The position numbers and the translations under genes were made by a program. 64,000 bases of DNA from a virus. Shown in pieces: positions 1 through 8,941 of the stretch. The stretch spans positions 23,793 to 87,792 of the IMG/VR virus record IMGVR_UViG_3300008267_000013; one strand, given 5' to 3'. Each line of letters opens with the position of its first letter. The first letter of the stretch is position 1. The notes under the pieces are model-generated. The model was not told where the DNA came from, did no database searches, and was given only the letters and a program-made list of their open reading frames with translations.

Positions 1-404
1 AAACATTTAGAACTCAACATAGAAATAACCGACAAGCAAGTAATAACGACGAGCAAATTAACCCAAGACTTTTCGAAGCAAGAGTTATTGGTGTTGGAGA
101 GCCGCTTAGTGCATCAGATGCAGTAAGGCAACATCATCTTGCTTCAGTTTCGTTATATGAAAATCTAATGCAGAAAGGCATATGTCGTGAGCAAGCCCGT
201 GGTGTATTACCACAGAATCTATATACAGAATATTATGGAACCTGTTCACTATCCAATCTACTTAAATTCATCGATTTAAGAACACATGAAGGCGCTCAAT
301 GGGAAATTCAGGTATTAGCTAAAGCTTGTTTAACGTTTGCAGAACGATTATGGCCTGATGTTATCAAAGCTTATTATGAGGTTAAAAATGCCAAGAACAG
401 TTAA
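1..404 (+). CDS. thyX: ThyX, FAD-dependent thymidylate synthase, C-terminal part
   Basis: The frame is open from the left edge (first whole codon at base 3), so the 5' end lies outside the window. The product shows the ThyX signature remnants: an Arg/His-rich stretch at the edge (RTQHRNNRQASNND), then REQARGVLPQNLYTEYY and LRTHEGAQWEIQ, the dUMP/FAD-binding part of the family. ThyX makes dTMP from dUMP with methylene-tetrahydrofolate and FAD. In a phage it supports DNA synthesis together with the dUTPase at 9.3 kb. The stop lies 17 bp inside the next gene. Confidence 0.85.
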   Translation, partial: TFRTQHRNNRQASNNDEQINPRLFEARVIGVGEPLSASDAVRQHHLASVSLYENLMQKGICREQARGVLPQNLYTEYYGTCSLSNLLKFIDLRTHEGAQWEIQVLAKACLTFAERLWPDVIKAYYEVKNAKNS

Positions 405-657
405 AACAATAAAAGATAATGATGGAAACGATTTAGAAGTATATACAGATAATTGCACTGTATGTTCTGTAGAGATGGTTTTTCCAAAAAGAGAAGCGGA
501 TGATCTTGAAAGCATGTTTCCTTTCCTAAGACAAAAAATTGAGGAATATAATCCTTGTATTAATTGTGCCATAGAGCAAGATAAAAAAGATAAAAAACCC
601 TTTTTAAGCCCAGAAGAGTTTGAAATTATTAGAAAATCTCTAACAAACAATCAATAA
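388..657 (+). CDS. Small zinc-ribbon-like protein
   Basis: 89 aa, unrecognised. Two CxxC pairs (CTVC and CINC) about 35 residues apart suggest a zinc ribbon; the middle is acidic and the C-terminus is charged. The ATG at 388 follows a GAGG ribosome site and overlaps the thyX end by 17 bp. An upstream ATG at 337 would lie deep inside thyX and is less likely. Confidence 0.6.
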   Translation: MPRTVKTIKDNDGNDLEVYTDNCTVCSVEMVFPKREADDLESMFPFLRQKIEEYNPCINCAIEQDKKDKKPFLSPEEFEIIRKSLTNNQ

Positions 658-660
658 AAC

Positions 661-1437
661 GTGAATAAAATAATAACTTTAGATAGAATAGTTATTGGTT
701 CTTCACTTGAAGCAGTATTATGCGCATTCTATAATAAATTAAAACTTATCTATACGCGTAATCTCCAACCAGACGTACACGATACAATTGAAGATTATGG
801 ATTGGGAACTAGCAAGCATGACGCATGGAATAAACATACGTTCCAGCTATCTCTTGCCGGCTATACGCCTTTTGGTGATAAGATAAAACATATAAGATAT
901 GTTGATAAGAATACAATAAAAGTTATCACGAAAGAAGAAGGTGTATATACTGTTATTTTTCAAGAACTATATGTGTTTGATGACCATGAATTCTTAGACA
1001 TACCGCCCCATCTTTCTTCCGATAAAGATGAAGTACGCATACTAGATTGGTTTAAAGTTGTAGAAGGTGATATATCATCACACGAATCAATACAGAACAA
1101 AAATAGATTTATAAATCAAATTATATTTTATAAAGATAAAAAAGAAGTTTGTGTTGTATCATATGTAAAAACAGAAGAGTTAGACTCTAAGCAGGAACAT
1201 CTTGTTAGAGTTAAAACAGAGAGTATATTAAGTAATCCAGGAAATGATATAATCCTTGATCATAGAGATAGACAGATATTTGATCTAGGAAAAAATATAT
1301 ATGAAGATTTTGATAACGTAACATTTTCTTATGCTGATCATAAGATCATGTATGATTTAAGAAGAGTACGTGCTAAAATCGATTATATGAAATATTTACG
1401 CATCAAGCTTGGGATAGCAAATGATAGAGACGAATAA
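661..1437 (+). CDS. Conserved-type phage protein of unknown function
   Basis: 258 aa from a GTG three bases after the previous stop. No motif recognised. The protein is mixed alpha/beta by composition, rich in D, K and Y, without membrane segments. The end overlaps the next gene by 17 bp, so the two are probably translationally coupled. Confidence 0.6.
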   Translation: MNKIITLDRIVIGSSLEAVLCAFYNKLKLIYTRNLQPDVHDTIEDYGLGTSKHDAWNKHTFQLSLAGYTPFGDKIKHIRYVDKNTIKVITKEEGVYTVIFQELYVFDDHEFLDIPPHLSSDKDEVRILDWFKVVEGDISSHESIQNKNRFINQIIFYKDKKEVCVVSYVKTEELDSKQEHLVRVKTESILSNPGNDIILDHRDRQIFDLGKNIYEDFDNVTFSYADHKIMYDLRRVRAKIDYMKYLRIKLGIANDRDE

Positions 1438-2236
1438 AGATGTAGACCATCTAGCTGGTATTATACCAATAGCCGGCCAACCATTAGGCTTTAATATGCC
1501 ATGGCATGATTCACTTATGCCAATACATGAAAACTATCATGCTGTCGAGAGAGCAGTAAATACAGCTGCAGTTGCTGGCTGTAATACAATATGGATCGTT
1601 ATGTATCGTGAAAGCCAACCAATTATAAGAAAGAAGCTTGGCGAATGGGTATATGATCCAGAATCAACTTGGAAAAATCCTTGGCCATGGCTACAATTAA
1701 AGCGTGTACCAGTATATTATGTATCTATTAATGCTGTAGATAGAAAACGCCGTGATTCAATAGCGTGGAGTTGTCTATATGGAGCCAAGGTAGCATCTCA
1801 AACTTGTAAAAAAATAAGTAAATGGATACTACCAAAAAGATTTCTAGTAGTTAATCCGTATGGGGTAATTTCAGAAGAACAGATGAAAAATTGCCGTAGA
1901 GACTTAAGAGGCTCACAAGAAATTGTGTTTAACTGGGAGGGGAATAACTTTAAAGAGAATCTCTATACACCATTTACTTTTTCTCAAAAGCAATATGAAG
2001 AATGCCGCATATATTTCAGAGATAGATATTCTGGTGACGAGACAATGCGTCACTTTAAAGAAATATTTAAACCGTTATCATTAGAAAAATATAAATCAAT
2101 AGATGCAGAGTGGTTTTATAATATAGATGATTGGAATAGTTACTCTAATTTTATTAGATCCGAGCATAATAAATTATGTGAAAGACCAAAATATTTGGTA
2201 ACCCATAAATGGTGGGGACTTATAAAGGATACTTAA
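1421..2236 (+). CDS. Nucleotidyltransferase-fold-like protein
   Basis: 271 aa. The N-terminal part (GIIPIAGQPLGF, then PWHDSLMPI, then AVERAV and AGCNTIWIV) has the order of beta strand, loop, strand seen in sugar-nucleotide NTP transferases. The usual G-x-G-T-R loop is replaced by GQPLGF, so catalytic activity is uncertain. It could equally be a structural relative of that fold. It overlaps its upstream neighbour by 17 bp and the next gene starts 1 bp after its stop. Confidence 0.5.
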   Translation: MIETNKDVDHLAGIIPIAGQPLGFNMPWHDSLMPIHENYHAVERAVNTAAVAGCNTIWIVMYRESQPIIRKKLGEWVYDPESTWKNPWPWLQLKRVPVYYVSINAVDRKRRDSIAWSCLYGAKVASQTCKKISKWILPKRFLVVNPYGVISEEQMKNCRRDLRGSQEIVFNWEGNNFKENLYTPFTFSQKQYEECRIYFRDRYSGDETMRHFKEIFKPLSLEKYKSIDAEWFYNIDDWNSYSNFIRSEHNKLCERPKYLVTHKWWGLIKDT

Positions 2237-2237
2237 T

Positions 2238-2426
2238 GTGAGTAACGAAGAAGAAGAACTATACAATAAACTTAAGAATATGAAAAGAGAGAATGAGCTT
2301 CTTATGGTTATCTATGAAGAACTTGACGAACTTATATCCAGTGGATACAATGGAAAGTTGCAAGATGAATCTACGGAAGGATTATTCTATTCCATAAATG
2401 AATATAAGAAATGGAAATCATCATGA
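2238..2426 (+). CDS. Small acidic helical protein
   Basis: 62 aa from a GTG directly after the previous stop. It is Glu/Lys-rich with a heptad-like N-terminal half, likely a short coiled coil. Function unknown. It overlaps the next start in an ATGA junction. Confidence 0.5.
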   Translation: MSNEEEELYNKLKNMKRENELLMVIYEELDELISSGYNGKLQDESTEGLFYSINEYKKWKSS

Positions 2427-2632
2427 GAACACGACACGATGATGTATGTTTGTGGTGGAAAGATTGGCATAGTTGTTCATGTGGATACCTAGAAGAGGAA
2501 GTTAGAGCAGAAAGAGTGCGAGAATGCCTAGAGATAATTCCTAATACTTTTGCTGCTTGCGGCGAACTATATGGAGATCAACCACAATATTGTTCCACAT
2601 ATTGTCTAGAGAAAGCTAGAGGTCACAAATGA
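2423..2632 (+). CDS. Cys-rich small protein
   Basis: 69 aa. Six Cys (CLWW, CSCGY, CLEI, CGEL, CSTYCLEK) suggest metal binding. The ATG at 2423 overlaps the preceding TGA (ATGA), and its own end overlaps the next ATG in the same way, so it belongs to a tightly packed operon. Function unknown. Confidence 0.5.
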   Translation: MRTRHDDVCLWWKDWHSCSCGYLEEEVRAERVRECLEIIPNTFAACGELYGDQPQYCSTYCLEKARGHK

Positions 2633-2895
2633 GCGGCGGACATTTTAACAATAATGATTATATTTATTACCGCGTATATGAATTTGCAGATCAGCTAGAA
2701 AACCACATTCAGAACAACGACAAAGAAAATGATTATGGATATTGTCCAAACTATAGTCAAGAAGTCATAGAATTTCTAAAACCAAAAGTTGAAGAGATTC
2801 GCAAGATTGCCAAACTGATGAAAGAGATTGATTATCTTTATTCTGGTGACCATGGTGAAGATTCTTTCATGAAAATTGTCAAGGAGCAACAATGA
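2629..2895 (+). CDS. MSGGHF-type small phage protein
   Basis: 88 aa. The N-terminus MSGGHFNNNDY followed by an acidic helical region (IADE/FADQLE-type) matches a small family often seen in phages whose role is unknown. ATGA overlaps at both ends place it in the 0.4-3.5 kb operon. Confidence 0.6.
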   Translation: MSGGHFNNNDYIYYRVYEFADQLENHIQNNDKENDYGYCPNYSQEVIEFLKPKVEEIRKIAKLMKEIDYLYSGDHGEDSFMKIVKEQQ

Positions 2896-3530
2896 AATAC
2901 GGAGGCGGCAGACCACCATCCAATAACTGGTCAGACAGGTACTGGAATATTAAACCAGGCGATTATATTCACGTTAGTTACTATTATTACCGTAGTGCGG
3001 CATTTGAATATGAACAACAACCAGATGAAAAAGATTATATTGTGTTAGATAAAAAGATTCAATATAATCACGATCAAGGTGTCTTATGGGATGTAAAAGA
3101 AGTTAAGACTGGTAAAGTTATCAAAGATTACCATCTCAACGAAATGACATCTATACATGATGAATGGACTGGACAAAAGCGTGCACAAGCCCGTAAGCTA
3201 ACAGAAGCAGAAGTAAGTCATATAACAAGCAATCCGTTTTACGTTGTTGAGCCTATTCCTCCACCAACACATCCAGATGATATTGTATTCCATGATCCCA
3301 AAGGTAAATATCCCAAATCAGGGAAACCAATTAAATACGATGATCCAAGGCCGGGAGAAGTCTGGTGCAATGCGGGTTGCGGTATGGGTAACGATAAGAT
3401 AATAATTAAAGATTATGAACTATGGGGAACATCACTTCCAAAAGCAGTGTCGTATACAAGACTAAATGATGATACTATTTATCGTAAGCCGTTAGAATGG
3501 TTCAAAAGATGTTTTCATAAAAGTAGATAA
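2892..3530 (+). CDS. Protein with two GD-type (SH3-like) segments
   Basis: 212 aa. Residues near 20 (KPGDYIHV) and near 155 (RPGEVWCN) resemble the [VIP]GD[IVL] start of the small GDI-family proteins at 27.8-33.5 kb, so it may be a two-domain relative; this is inference. The middle is Pro-rich (PIPPPTHP). It is the last gene of the first operon and is followed by a promoter. Confidence 0.5.
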   Translation: MKYGGGRPPSNNWSDRYWNIKPGDYIHVSYYYYRSAAFEYEQQPDEKDYIVLDKKIQYNHDQGVLWDVKEVKTGKVIKDYHLNEMTSIHDEWTGQKRAQARKLTEAEVSHITSNPFYVVEPIPPPTHPDDIVFHDPKGKYPKSGKPIKYDDPRPGEVWCNAGCGMGNDKIIIKDYELWGTSLPKAVSYTRLNDDTIYRKPLEWFKRCFHKSR

Positions 3531-3545
3531 CTGACGATACACAAC

Positions 3546-3574
3546 TTGACAGTGATTTGGAGGTCTGGTAGAAT
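3546..3574 (+). promoter_or_regulatory. Sigma-70-type promoter for the DNA polymerase gene
   Basis: TTGACA at 3546-3551, a 17-bp spacer, then TAGAAT at 3569-3574. The ATG of the polymerase gene is 40 bp downstream. Confidence 0.8.
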
Positions 3575-3613
3575 CTTTAAATTCTACTGGGCCTTTTCAA
3601 TATTGGAGATATA

Positions 3614-6600
3614 ATGTCTGATCGTAAGAAGCCATCGATTCCGTTTTATAATAGCCACGGTCACAGTACTTTTAGCATTTTTGATGGAATGGGATATCCA
3701 GATGAGCATGCAGATTTTGCTTTTCAGAATGGTCTTGAAGGTATGGCGTTTACTGAACACGGGAATATGAATTCGTTCTCTTATGCTTTTCAAAAATCCA
3801 AGAAGATGAAGGATGAAGGAAAAGATTTCCGTATTGTCTACGGTATCGAAGCATATGTTCATCCAGATATTAGCCAGTGGAAGCTTGATAAGGATAAGAT
3901 TAAAGAAGACGCTAAACTTGCAAAGCAGGTAGATGATGATGTTGGTCTTGTTGTAGAAAATGAGGCTGAAACAAAGAAAGGTATCCGTAATGTTCTCAAT
4001 GAAAGAAGCCATCTCGTACTTACAGCACAAAATCAGGTGGGACTTAATAATCTTTTTAAGCTGGTTTCTACTAGTTATCGTGGAGACAACTTTTATCGCT
4101 TCCCACGTATTGATTATGCTGCACTTAGCAAGTATAATGAAGGTATCATCGCATCTTCTGCTTGCATTGGCGGCGTCTTCGGGAATGACTATTGGCGTAA
4201 TCGTGATAACGGGGATGCAGCTGTCCTCGCAGCTATGGAAAAAACTGTTCAAAGCATGATGGATATCTTTGGTGACCGCTTCTACGGAGAGTTACAGTGG
4301 GCTAATTATCGTGAGCAACATATTATTAATCAATTTATCATTCAATTAAGTAAAGTTCACGGATTCCAACTAGTTAGCACTTGCGATGCACACTTCCCTT
4401 CACCAGATTTGTGGAAAGATCGTGAAATTTATAAGATGCTCGGCTGGATGAGTAAAAGTGAAGTCAACCTTGATACCCTACCTACAAAACTTGATGATAT
4501 GGAATACCAGCTTTATCCAAAGAATGGTGACGAGCTGTTTGCATCATATAAGCAATTTTCAAATGCTCTTGGATTTTCTTACGATGATAAATTGGTAGAA
4601 GAGAGCATTGCGCGCACCTCTGATATTCTAAAGAATCGTATTGAAAAGTATACGCCAGATACAAATATCAAGCTTCCTGATTTTGTAGTTCCGGCTGGTC
4701 AAACTGCTGACGCTACACTTGCCAAACTTGCTGTTGAGAACCTAAAAAGCACTGGTCTATATAAGAACAGCGAATATGTTGATCGCCTTAAAGAAGAATT
4801 ACATACAATTAAGGATCGTGGCTTCTCAAAGTATTTCCTTACTATGAAAACAATTTCAGACAAAGCATCTGAAATACAATTGGTTGGAAGCGGTCGTGGA
4901 AGTGGTGCGGGCTCGCTTCTTTCATATCTACTTGGTATTACACAAGTTGATCCAATTAAGTATAAACTACAGTTCTCACGGTTTATTCGAAAGGCTGATA
5001 ATTCAGGGTATCCAGATATCGACTACGACTGTGCTGATCCAATGGAAATCAAGGATATGATGATAAAGGAATTCGGTGAAAATACCGTTGTTCCAATTAG
5101 CAACTATAACACCCTACAGATTCGCTCCTTGGTTAAAGATATTTCTAAACTTTATGGTGTGGAATTTCAAAAGGTAAATGAAGTAACAAGTAAGATGTTA
5201 AACGAGGCTATTCCTACTGCAAAAAAAGATCATGGAATTACAGCCGGTGTATATAATCCAACATGGGAGGAGCTAAAGAAATATTCACCAACTCTTAATG
5301 CATACCTACAGGAATACCCAGATGTAGCTACACACGTAGAGACTCTACAAGGTCAAATTCGTAGCATTTCAAGACATGCTGGTGGCGTTCTATTTGCTGA
5401 TAACTTAGATAAGCACATGCCACTAATTAATAGCGGTGGAGTAACACAAACTCCTTGGACGGAGGGACAAACAGTACGCCATCTTGAACCATTAGGATTT
5501 ATTAAATTTGATATTCTTGGACTTGCTTCTCTACGCATGATTGAAACAGCAATCAAACATGTTTTAAAGAGAAAACTTGGTATTAATAATCCAACATTCG
5601 ATGATGTTAAAAAGTTCTATAACGAGAATCTTCATCCGAACGTTATCGATTTAAATGACCAGTTCGTGTATGAGAATATTTTTCAAAAAGGAAAGTTTAT
5701 TGGAACATTCCAATTTACTCAAGAAGGAGCGCAAAAGTTCTGTATCGATGCAAAACCAAAAAACATCGTAGATATCGCCGCCATTACTTCTATTTATCGC
5801 CCCGGTCCATTATCTGCCAACGTAGATAAAAAATATATTGAGGCTAAAAGCAATCCACAAAACATAAAATACATTCATCCTTTTGTGGAAGAAGTTACAC
5901 GTGATACTTTTGGATTTATTATCTTCCAAGAGCAATTATCATTACTGGCGCACAAGCTAGGACGTGATATTTCACTAGACGAAGGTAATGAATTGCGTAA
6001 GGTTCTAACAAAGAAGGGAACCGGCAAGGAAGCAGAAGTTAAGAATAAGCTATATAGCAAATTTATTGGCGGATGCTTAGACAAGGGTATCCATGAAGAA
6101 GATGCTATTGAATTATGGAAGACAATGGAATTCTTCTCAGGTTACGGTTTTAATCTTTCGCACGCTATTTGTTATTCAATCCTTTCGTTCCAATGCGCTT
6201 GGTTATTAAGCTATTTCCCAAGTGAATGGATGTGTTCTTTCCTTGATAAAGAACCGGAGGATCGTAAAGAACAAGCTATTTCTCTTGTTAAGAGTTATAG
6301 TTATAAGATCCGCAGCCTTGATATTAATAAATCAGGAACTGTATGGGAAGTTGACGCAGATAATGACACAACACTTGTTCAACCATTATCTTCAATCAAG
6401 GGTCTTGGCGATACTGCAATCGCTGAAATTATGAACAATCGACCTTTTAATACTGTTGAAGAGTTGCTATTCAATGAAAAGGTTGCGTATAATAAACTAA
6501 ACAAACGTGGCCTTGATGCTTTGTGCCGTAGTGGTGCGCTGAATAACTTGATGGATGACCGTTTTACTGGTATGAAGCACTTCTGGAGCGTTGTAGCTGT

Positions 6601-7042
6601 TGATCGTCCAAAGTCACTCAAGAAACTAAAAGAAAACATTGAACTATATAAACCAGAAGGTGATTTTACAGATGAGGAAAAGATAGAACATATGACAGCA
6701 CTCACAGGTGTTTATCCAATCAACCTTGTTCTTACGGAGGAAATAAGGGATAAATTAGCGAAGAAAAGCATTGCTCCACTTGGTGGAGTTGAAGAGTGTA
6801 AAGAATGTGGCCTTGTATGGTTTATACCTCGCAAAAAAGACATAAAGTCTACCAAGAATGGTAAACCATATTGGATTCTATCTGTAACAGACAGTACAAA
6901 TACGATAAGCGAAGTTAAATGTTGGGGTATTAGAGAAACTGATGTTATACACATGAATAGACCTTATCTATGTAAAATCAATAAAGATTCATATGGTTAT
7001 TCAATACGTAATTTTAAAGAACAAATACGGCTATTAGGATAG
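3614..7042 (+). CDS. DNA polymerase III alpha-subunit-like (C-family) polymerase
   Basis: 1142 aa, about the length of bacterial DnaE. An N-terminal PHP domain starts with HGHST (His15, His17) and has TEHGN soon after. The palm carries GRGSGAGS (about residues 427-434) and GYPDIDYD (about 468-475) with the catalytic aspartates. The fingers region contains YRPGPLS and, further on, GYGFNLSHA. It is therefore a replicative 5'-3' polymerase of the phage. No proofreading domain is visible inside it; the DnaQ-like exonuclease at 51.9 kb could supply that function. Transcribed from its own promoter at 3546. Confidence 0.9.
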   Translation: MSDRKKPSIPFYNSHGHSTFSIFDGMGYPDEHADFAFQNGLEGMAFTEHGNMNSFSYAFQKSKKMKDEGKDFRIVYGIEAYVHPDISQWKLDKDKIKEDAKLAKQVDDDVGLVVENEAETKKGIRNVLNERSHLVLTAQNQVGLNNLFKLVSTSYRGDNFYRFPRIDYAALSKYNEGIIASSACIGGVFGNDYWRNRDNGDAAVLAAMEKTVQSMMDIFGDRFYGELQWANYREQHIINQFIIQLSKVHGFQLVSTCDAHFPSPDLWKDREIYKMLGWMSKSEVNLDTLPTKLDDMEYQLYPKNGDELFASYKQFSNALGFSYDDKLVEESIARTSDILKNRIEKYTPDTNIKLPDFVVPAGQTADATLAKLAVENLKSTGLYKNSEYVDRLKEELHTIKDRGFSKYFLTMKTISDKASEIQLVGSGRGSGAGSLLSYLLGITQVDPIKYKLQFSRFIRKADNSGYPDIDYDCADPMEIKDMMIKEFGENTVVPISNYNTLQIRSLVKDISKLYGVEFQKVNEVTSKMLNEAIPTAKKDHGITAGVYNPTWEELKKYSPTLNAYLQEYPDVATHVETLQGQIRSISRHAGGVLFADNLDKHMPLINSGGVTQTPWTEGQTVRHLEPLGFIKFDILGLASLRMIETAIKHVLKRKLGINNPTFDDVKKFYNENLHPNVIDLNDQFVYENIFQKGKFIGTFQFTQEGAQKFCIDAKPKNIVDIAAITSIYRPGPLSANVDKKYIEAKSNPQNIKYIHPFVEEVTRDTFGFIIFQEQLSLLAHKLGRDISLDEGNELRKVLTKKGTGKEAEVKNKLYSKFIGGCLDKGIHEEDAIELWKTMEFFSGYGFNLSHAICYSILSFQCAWLLSYFPSEWMCSFLDKEPEDRKEQAISLVKSYSYKIRSLDINKSGTVWEVDADNDTTLVQPLSSIKGLGDTAIAEIMNNRPFNTVEELLFNEKVAYNKLNKRGLDALCRSGALNNLMDDRFTGMKHFWSVVAVDRPKSLKKLKENIELYKPEGDFTDEEKIEHMTALTGVYPINLVLTEEIRDKLAKKSIAPLGGVEECKECGLVWFIPRKKDIKSTKNGKPYWILSVTDSTNTISEVKCWGIRETDVIHMNRPYLCKINKDSYGYSIRNFKEQIRLLG

Positions 7043-7077
7043 ATTGGTTACTATTTAAAGTATTACGAGGAATAAAT

Positions 7078-7344
7078 ATGAAACTTGTCATCAAAAATAG
7101 ATTAAATGAAAATATAACTCCACAAATGTTAGATAGTAGTAGTTTTAGAACTGCAATTACGAATAGTTTAAAACATATGAATAACAGCCAGGATGTTAAA
7201 CAAACAGGTTTAAACATTTTAGATAGTGAGGGAAGACCAACTATTAAGGGATATTATTTGTTTAGAGATGGCGATAATTTTTCAGTTTATCACCTCAGCG
7301 ATCCTTCAAAAAAGTTTCCAATACAAATAAGCGATTATATATAG
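7078..7344 (+). CDS. Hypothetical small protein
   Basis: 88 aa; start with ACGAGG ribosome site 9 bases upstream. The N-terminus (KLVIKNRLNENI) resembles the basic-amphipathic starts of other virion-type proteins here; the C-terminal half is probably beta-rich. Function unknown. Confidence 0.5.
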   Translation: MKLVIKNRLNENITPQMLDSSSFRTAITNSLKHMNNSQDVKQTGLNILDSEGRPTIKGYYLFRDGDNFSVYHLSDPSKKFPIQISDYI

Positions 7345-7352
7345 GATAGTTA

Positions 7353-7691
7353 ATGTTAGAAACTAGACCATGGGGTTATTTCGTTGTTCTGGAGGATAGA
7401 GAAACCCACAAGCTTAAAAGAATAGTAGTCAATCCATCTGGTGCATTAAGCTATCAATCGCACAGCAAAAGGATGGAAGTTTGGACAATTATAAGCGGAG
7501 AGGGTACTTTTATATTAGATGGCATACCACAAATAGTTACAGCTGGTATGATCTGTAGGATTCCAAGAGGTTCTAAGCATAGAATGATAAACAAATCTGA
7601 TGTTCCCTTGGAATTCATAGAAGTTCAACTTGGTGAATATTTTGGGGAAGATGATATCGTAAGATATCAGGACGAATATAATAGAGTATAA
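7353..7691 (+). CDS. Cupin, mannose-6-phosphate isomerase type II-like
   Basis: 112 aa single-domain cupin. RPWGYFVVL, KLKRIVVNPSGALSYQSH and the later PRGSKHRM correspond to the cupin of type II phosphomannose isomerases, including His residues that bind metal. It could act on sugar phosphates for surface glycans or glycosylated DNA, but the substrate is not evident. Starts 9 bases after the previous stop. Confidence 0.75.
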   Translation: MLETRPWGYFVVLEDRETHKLKRIVVNPSGALSYQSHSKRMEVWTIISGEGTFILDGIPQIVTAGMICRIPRGSKHRMINKSDVPLEFIEVQLGEYFGEDDIVRYQDEYNRV

Positions 7692-7699
7692 CTATTTAT
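7692..7699 (+). promoter_or_regulatory. CTATTTAT motif, possible phage-specific promoter element
   Basis: CTATTTAT ends 4 bases before the ATG at 7704. The same octamer lies 4 bases before the ATG at 19358 and 6 bases before the ATG at 21632, in both cases directly after an intrinsic terminator. That placement suggests a -10-like element of a phage-modified polymerase; this is inference. Confidence 0.35.
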
Positions 7700-7703
7700 A
7701 AAC

Positions 7704-8039
7704 ATGAAACTAAAAATAAAAGAAAAAATTAAAGAAATCGATAATGAACAAGAAGAAGATGATCTAAAATCTCATCGTTTCGACAAACAACATTTAAAAT
7801 CTGAGGCAACTCGTCTAGATCGCATGATGCATGATTTAGCTGTACCGCTTCAAGAAAAAGTACCACTACAAATAGCTCAAGAGTATTTCTCTGTTTATGG
7901 TTCTGAGGGTGAGCGAATGAAAATAGCTGACCTTGTAGATAAAGAAGGTTTAGTTCGTATCGCTGATATATTTGTAATGGCTAAAATTCAAGATAATGTT
8001 GATTTAAGTTGGCACTTAGATAAATACAACAAGGAATAA
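7704..8039 (+). CDS. Hypothetical protein
   Basis: 111 aa, highly charged N-terminus (Lys/Glu), then a helical region with LVDKEGLVRIADIFVMAK. No recognised domain. No ribosome site is visible before the ATG, in keeping with a leaderless start from the CTATTTAT motif. Confidence 0.5.
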   Translation: MKLKIKEKIKEIDNEQEEDDLKSHRFDKQHLKSEATRLDRMMHDLAVPLQEKVPLQIAQEYFSVYGSEGERMKIADLVDKEGLVRIADIFVMAKIQDNVDLSWHLDKYNKE

Positions 8040-8044
8040 ATAAT

Positions 8045-8398
8045 ATGAAGATGACAAAAAAAGATCTAAAAGCAATTATCATGGAAGAATTACAAAACAT
8101 GCAAGAGCAACAAGACGGTTTTGAAATGGAAATTGACATGGGAGTTCTATTCCAAGGCAATATGGTTAGAGTTACAGTCTCTGAATCAGAGACTTCACGC
8201 GATAGAATAGTTATAAAAAAAATAAATGGTGAAGATGCTAAACAATTTGTAGAAGCAGTTGTACAAGAAGTACCTTTTGAAGTAGAAATGAGCAAACTCA
8301 GCAGAGATGAGCAAAATGCCTTAGCTACAGCAATGGAAAAAGAGAAAAAGGGCGAATGGTCAGACTGGGCAGCAGATCAAGCCGCTAATAGAAGATAG
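8045..8398 (+). CDS. Virion-type protein with K-x-x-L-x-x-I-I-x-E-E-L N-terminus
   Basis: 117 aa. It begins MTKKDLKAIIMEELQ after two residues, the same N-terminal motif as the proteins at 19723 and 50063. In T4-like phages comparable N-termini act as capsid-targeting or cleaved propeptides; that role here is inferred. The rest is acidic and unrecognised. Confidence 0.5.
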   Translation: MKMTKKDLKAIIMEELQNMQEQQDGFEMEIDMGVLFQGNMVRVTVSESETSRDRIVIKKINGEDAKQFVEAVVQEVPFEVEMSKLSRDEQNALATAMEKEKKGEWSDWAADQAANRR

Positions 8399-8403
8399 TT
8401 CGC

Positions 8404-8432
8404 TAGACAAGCGCCACTTCGTGTGATATAGT
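8404..8432 (+). promoter_or_regulatory. Promoter overlapping an inverted-repeat arm
   Basis: TAGACA (8404-8409), 17-bp spacer, TATAGT (8427-8432). The spacer contains the left arm of the 12-bp inverted repeat whose right arm covers the start of the gene at 8469. Confidence 0.6.
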
Positions 8433-8482
8433 TTCTTTAGCCTAATGGATAGGCAACAGGAGCAAATCATGAAGTGGCGCTT
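8409..8482 (+). repeat. Perfect 12-bp inverted repeat spanning a start codon
   Basis: AAGCGCCACTTC (8409-8420) and its exact complement GAAGTGGCGCTT (8471-8482). The right arm includes the G of the ATG at 8469. Transcripts coming from upstream can fold this stem and mask the start; transcripts from the promoter at 8404 start after the left arm and cannot. Confidence 0.75.
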
Positions 8483-8696
8483 TAATCATTCTGACCTCTC
8501 AGTTAATCCAGAAACATCAAAAATTGAATCTACAACAGCTGTAAGGATTGAAAGTGGTGGCGTTGAAATGACGCTATATGTATCCGATGTGCCAGAAGAG
8601 CATATTGTTGGAACACGTAAGGCTCTAGTGGATTCCGGTAATTTATTGCGACGTATTGGTCTTGAAATGCTCAGAAAAGCAGAGAAGATCAACTAA
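8469..8696 (+). CDS. Hypothetical protein under possible translational switch
   Basis: 75 aa starting MKWRFNHSD. The ATG at 8469 has AGGAG 6 bases upstream and is preferred to an in-frame ATG at 8445. The protein has a beta-rich first half and a helical C-terminus (RKALVDSGNLLRRIG). Function unknown. Its last base overlaps the next ATG (TAATG). Confidence 0.55.
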   Translation: MKWRFNHSDLSVNPETSKIESTTAVRIESGGVEMTLYVSDVPEEHIVGTRKALVDSGNLLRRIGLEMLRKAEKIN

Positions 8697-8941
8697 TGTC
8701 CACAAAATTACAATTAAATGTCGCCTATCATAACAAAGGCGAACCATATCCACAACATGACTTCTCACATCTAAAAAATATAGACATAACAAAACTGTCT
8801 AAACATCCTTGTTATTCTAACGGGGATATCGTAGAGAAACTAGAATCTCAATATAATAAGAATTCTAAGTTGACAAAGGGTGAGTATTTCTATTATACTA
8901 TCTTTGTAGAACATGATTTCGGGAGGAATTCATGCGAATAG
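8696..8941 (+). CDS. Hypothetical small protein
   Basis: 81 aa, coupled to its neighbours (TAATG at the start, 10-bp overlap at the end). It contains a YSNGDIVEKL segment. Function unknown. Confidence 0.45.
   Translation: MSTKLQLNVAYHNKGEPYPQHDFSHLKNIDITKLSKHPCYSNGDIVEKLESQYNKNSKLTKGEYFYYTIFVEHDFGRNSCE

Noticed and set aside
3584-4252. 222-codon minus-strand frame inside the polymerase gene
   Set aside because: Antisense of the clearly conserved PHP domain; no independent support.
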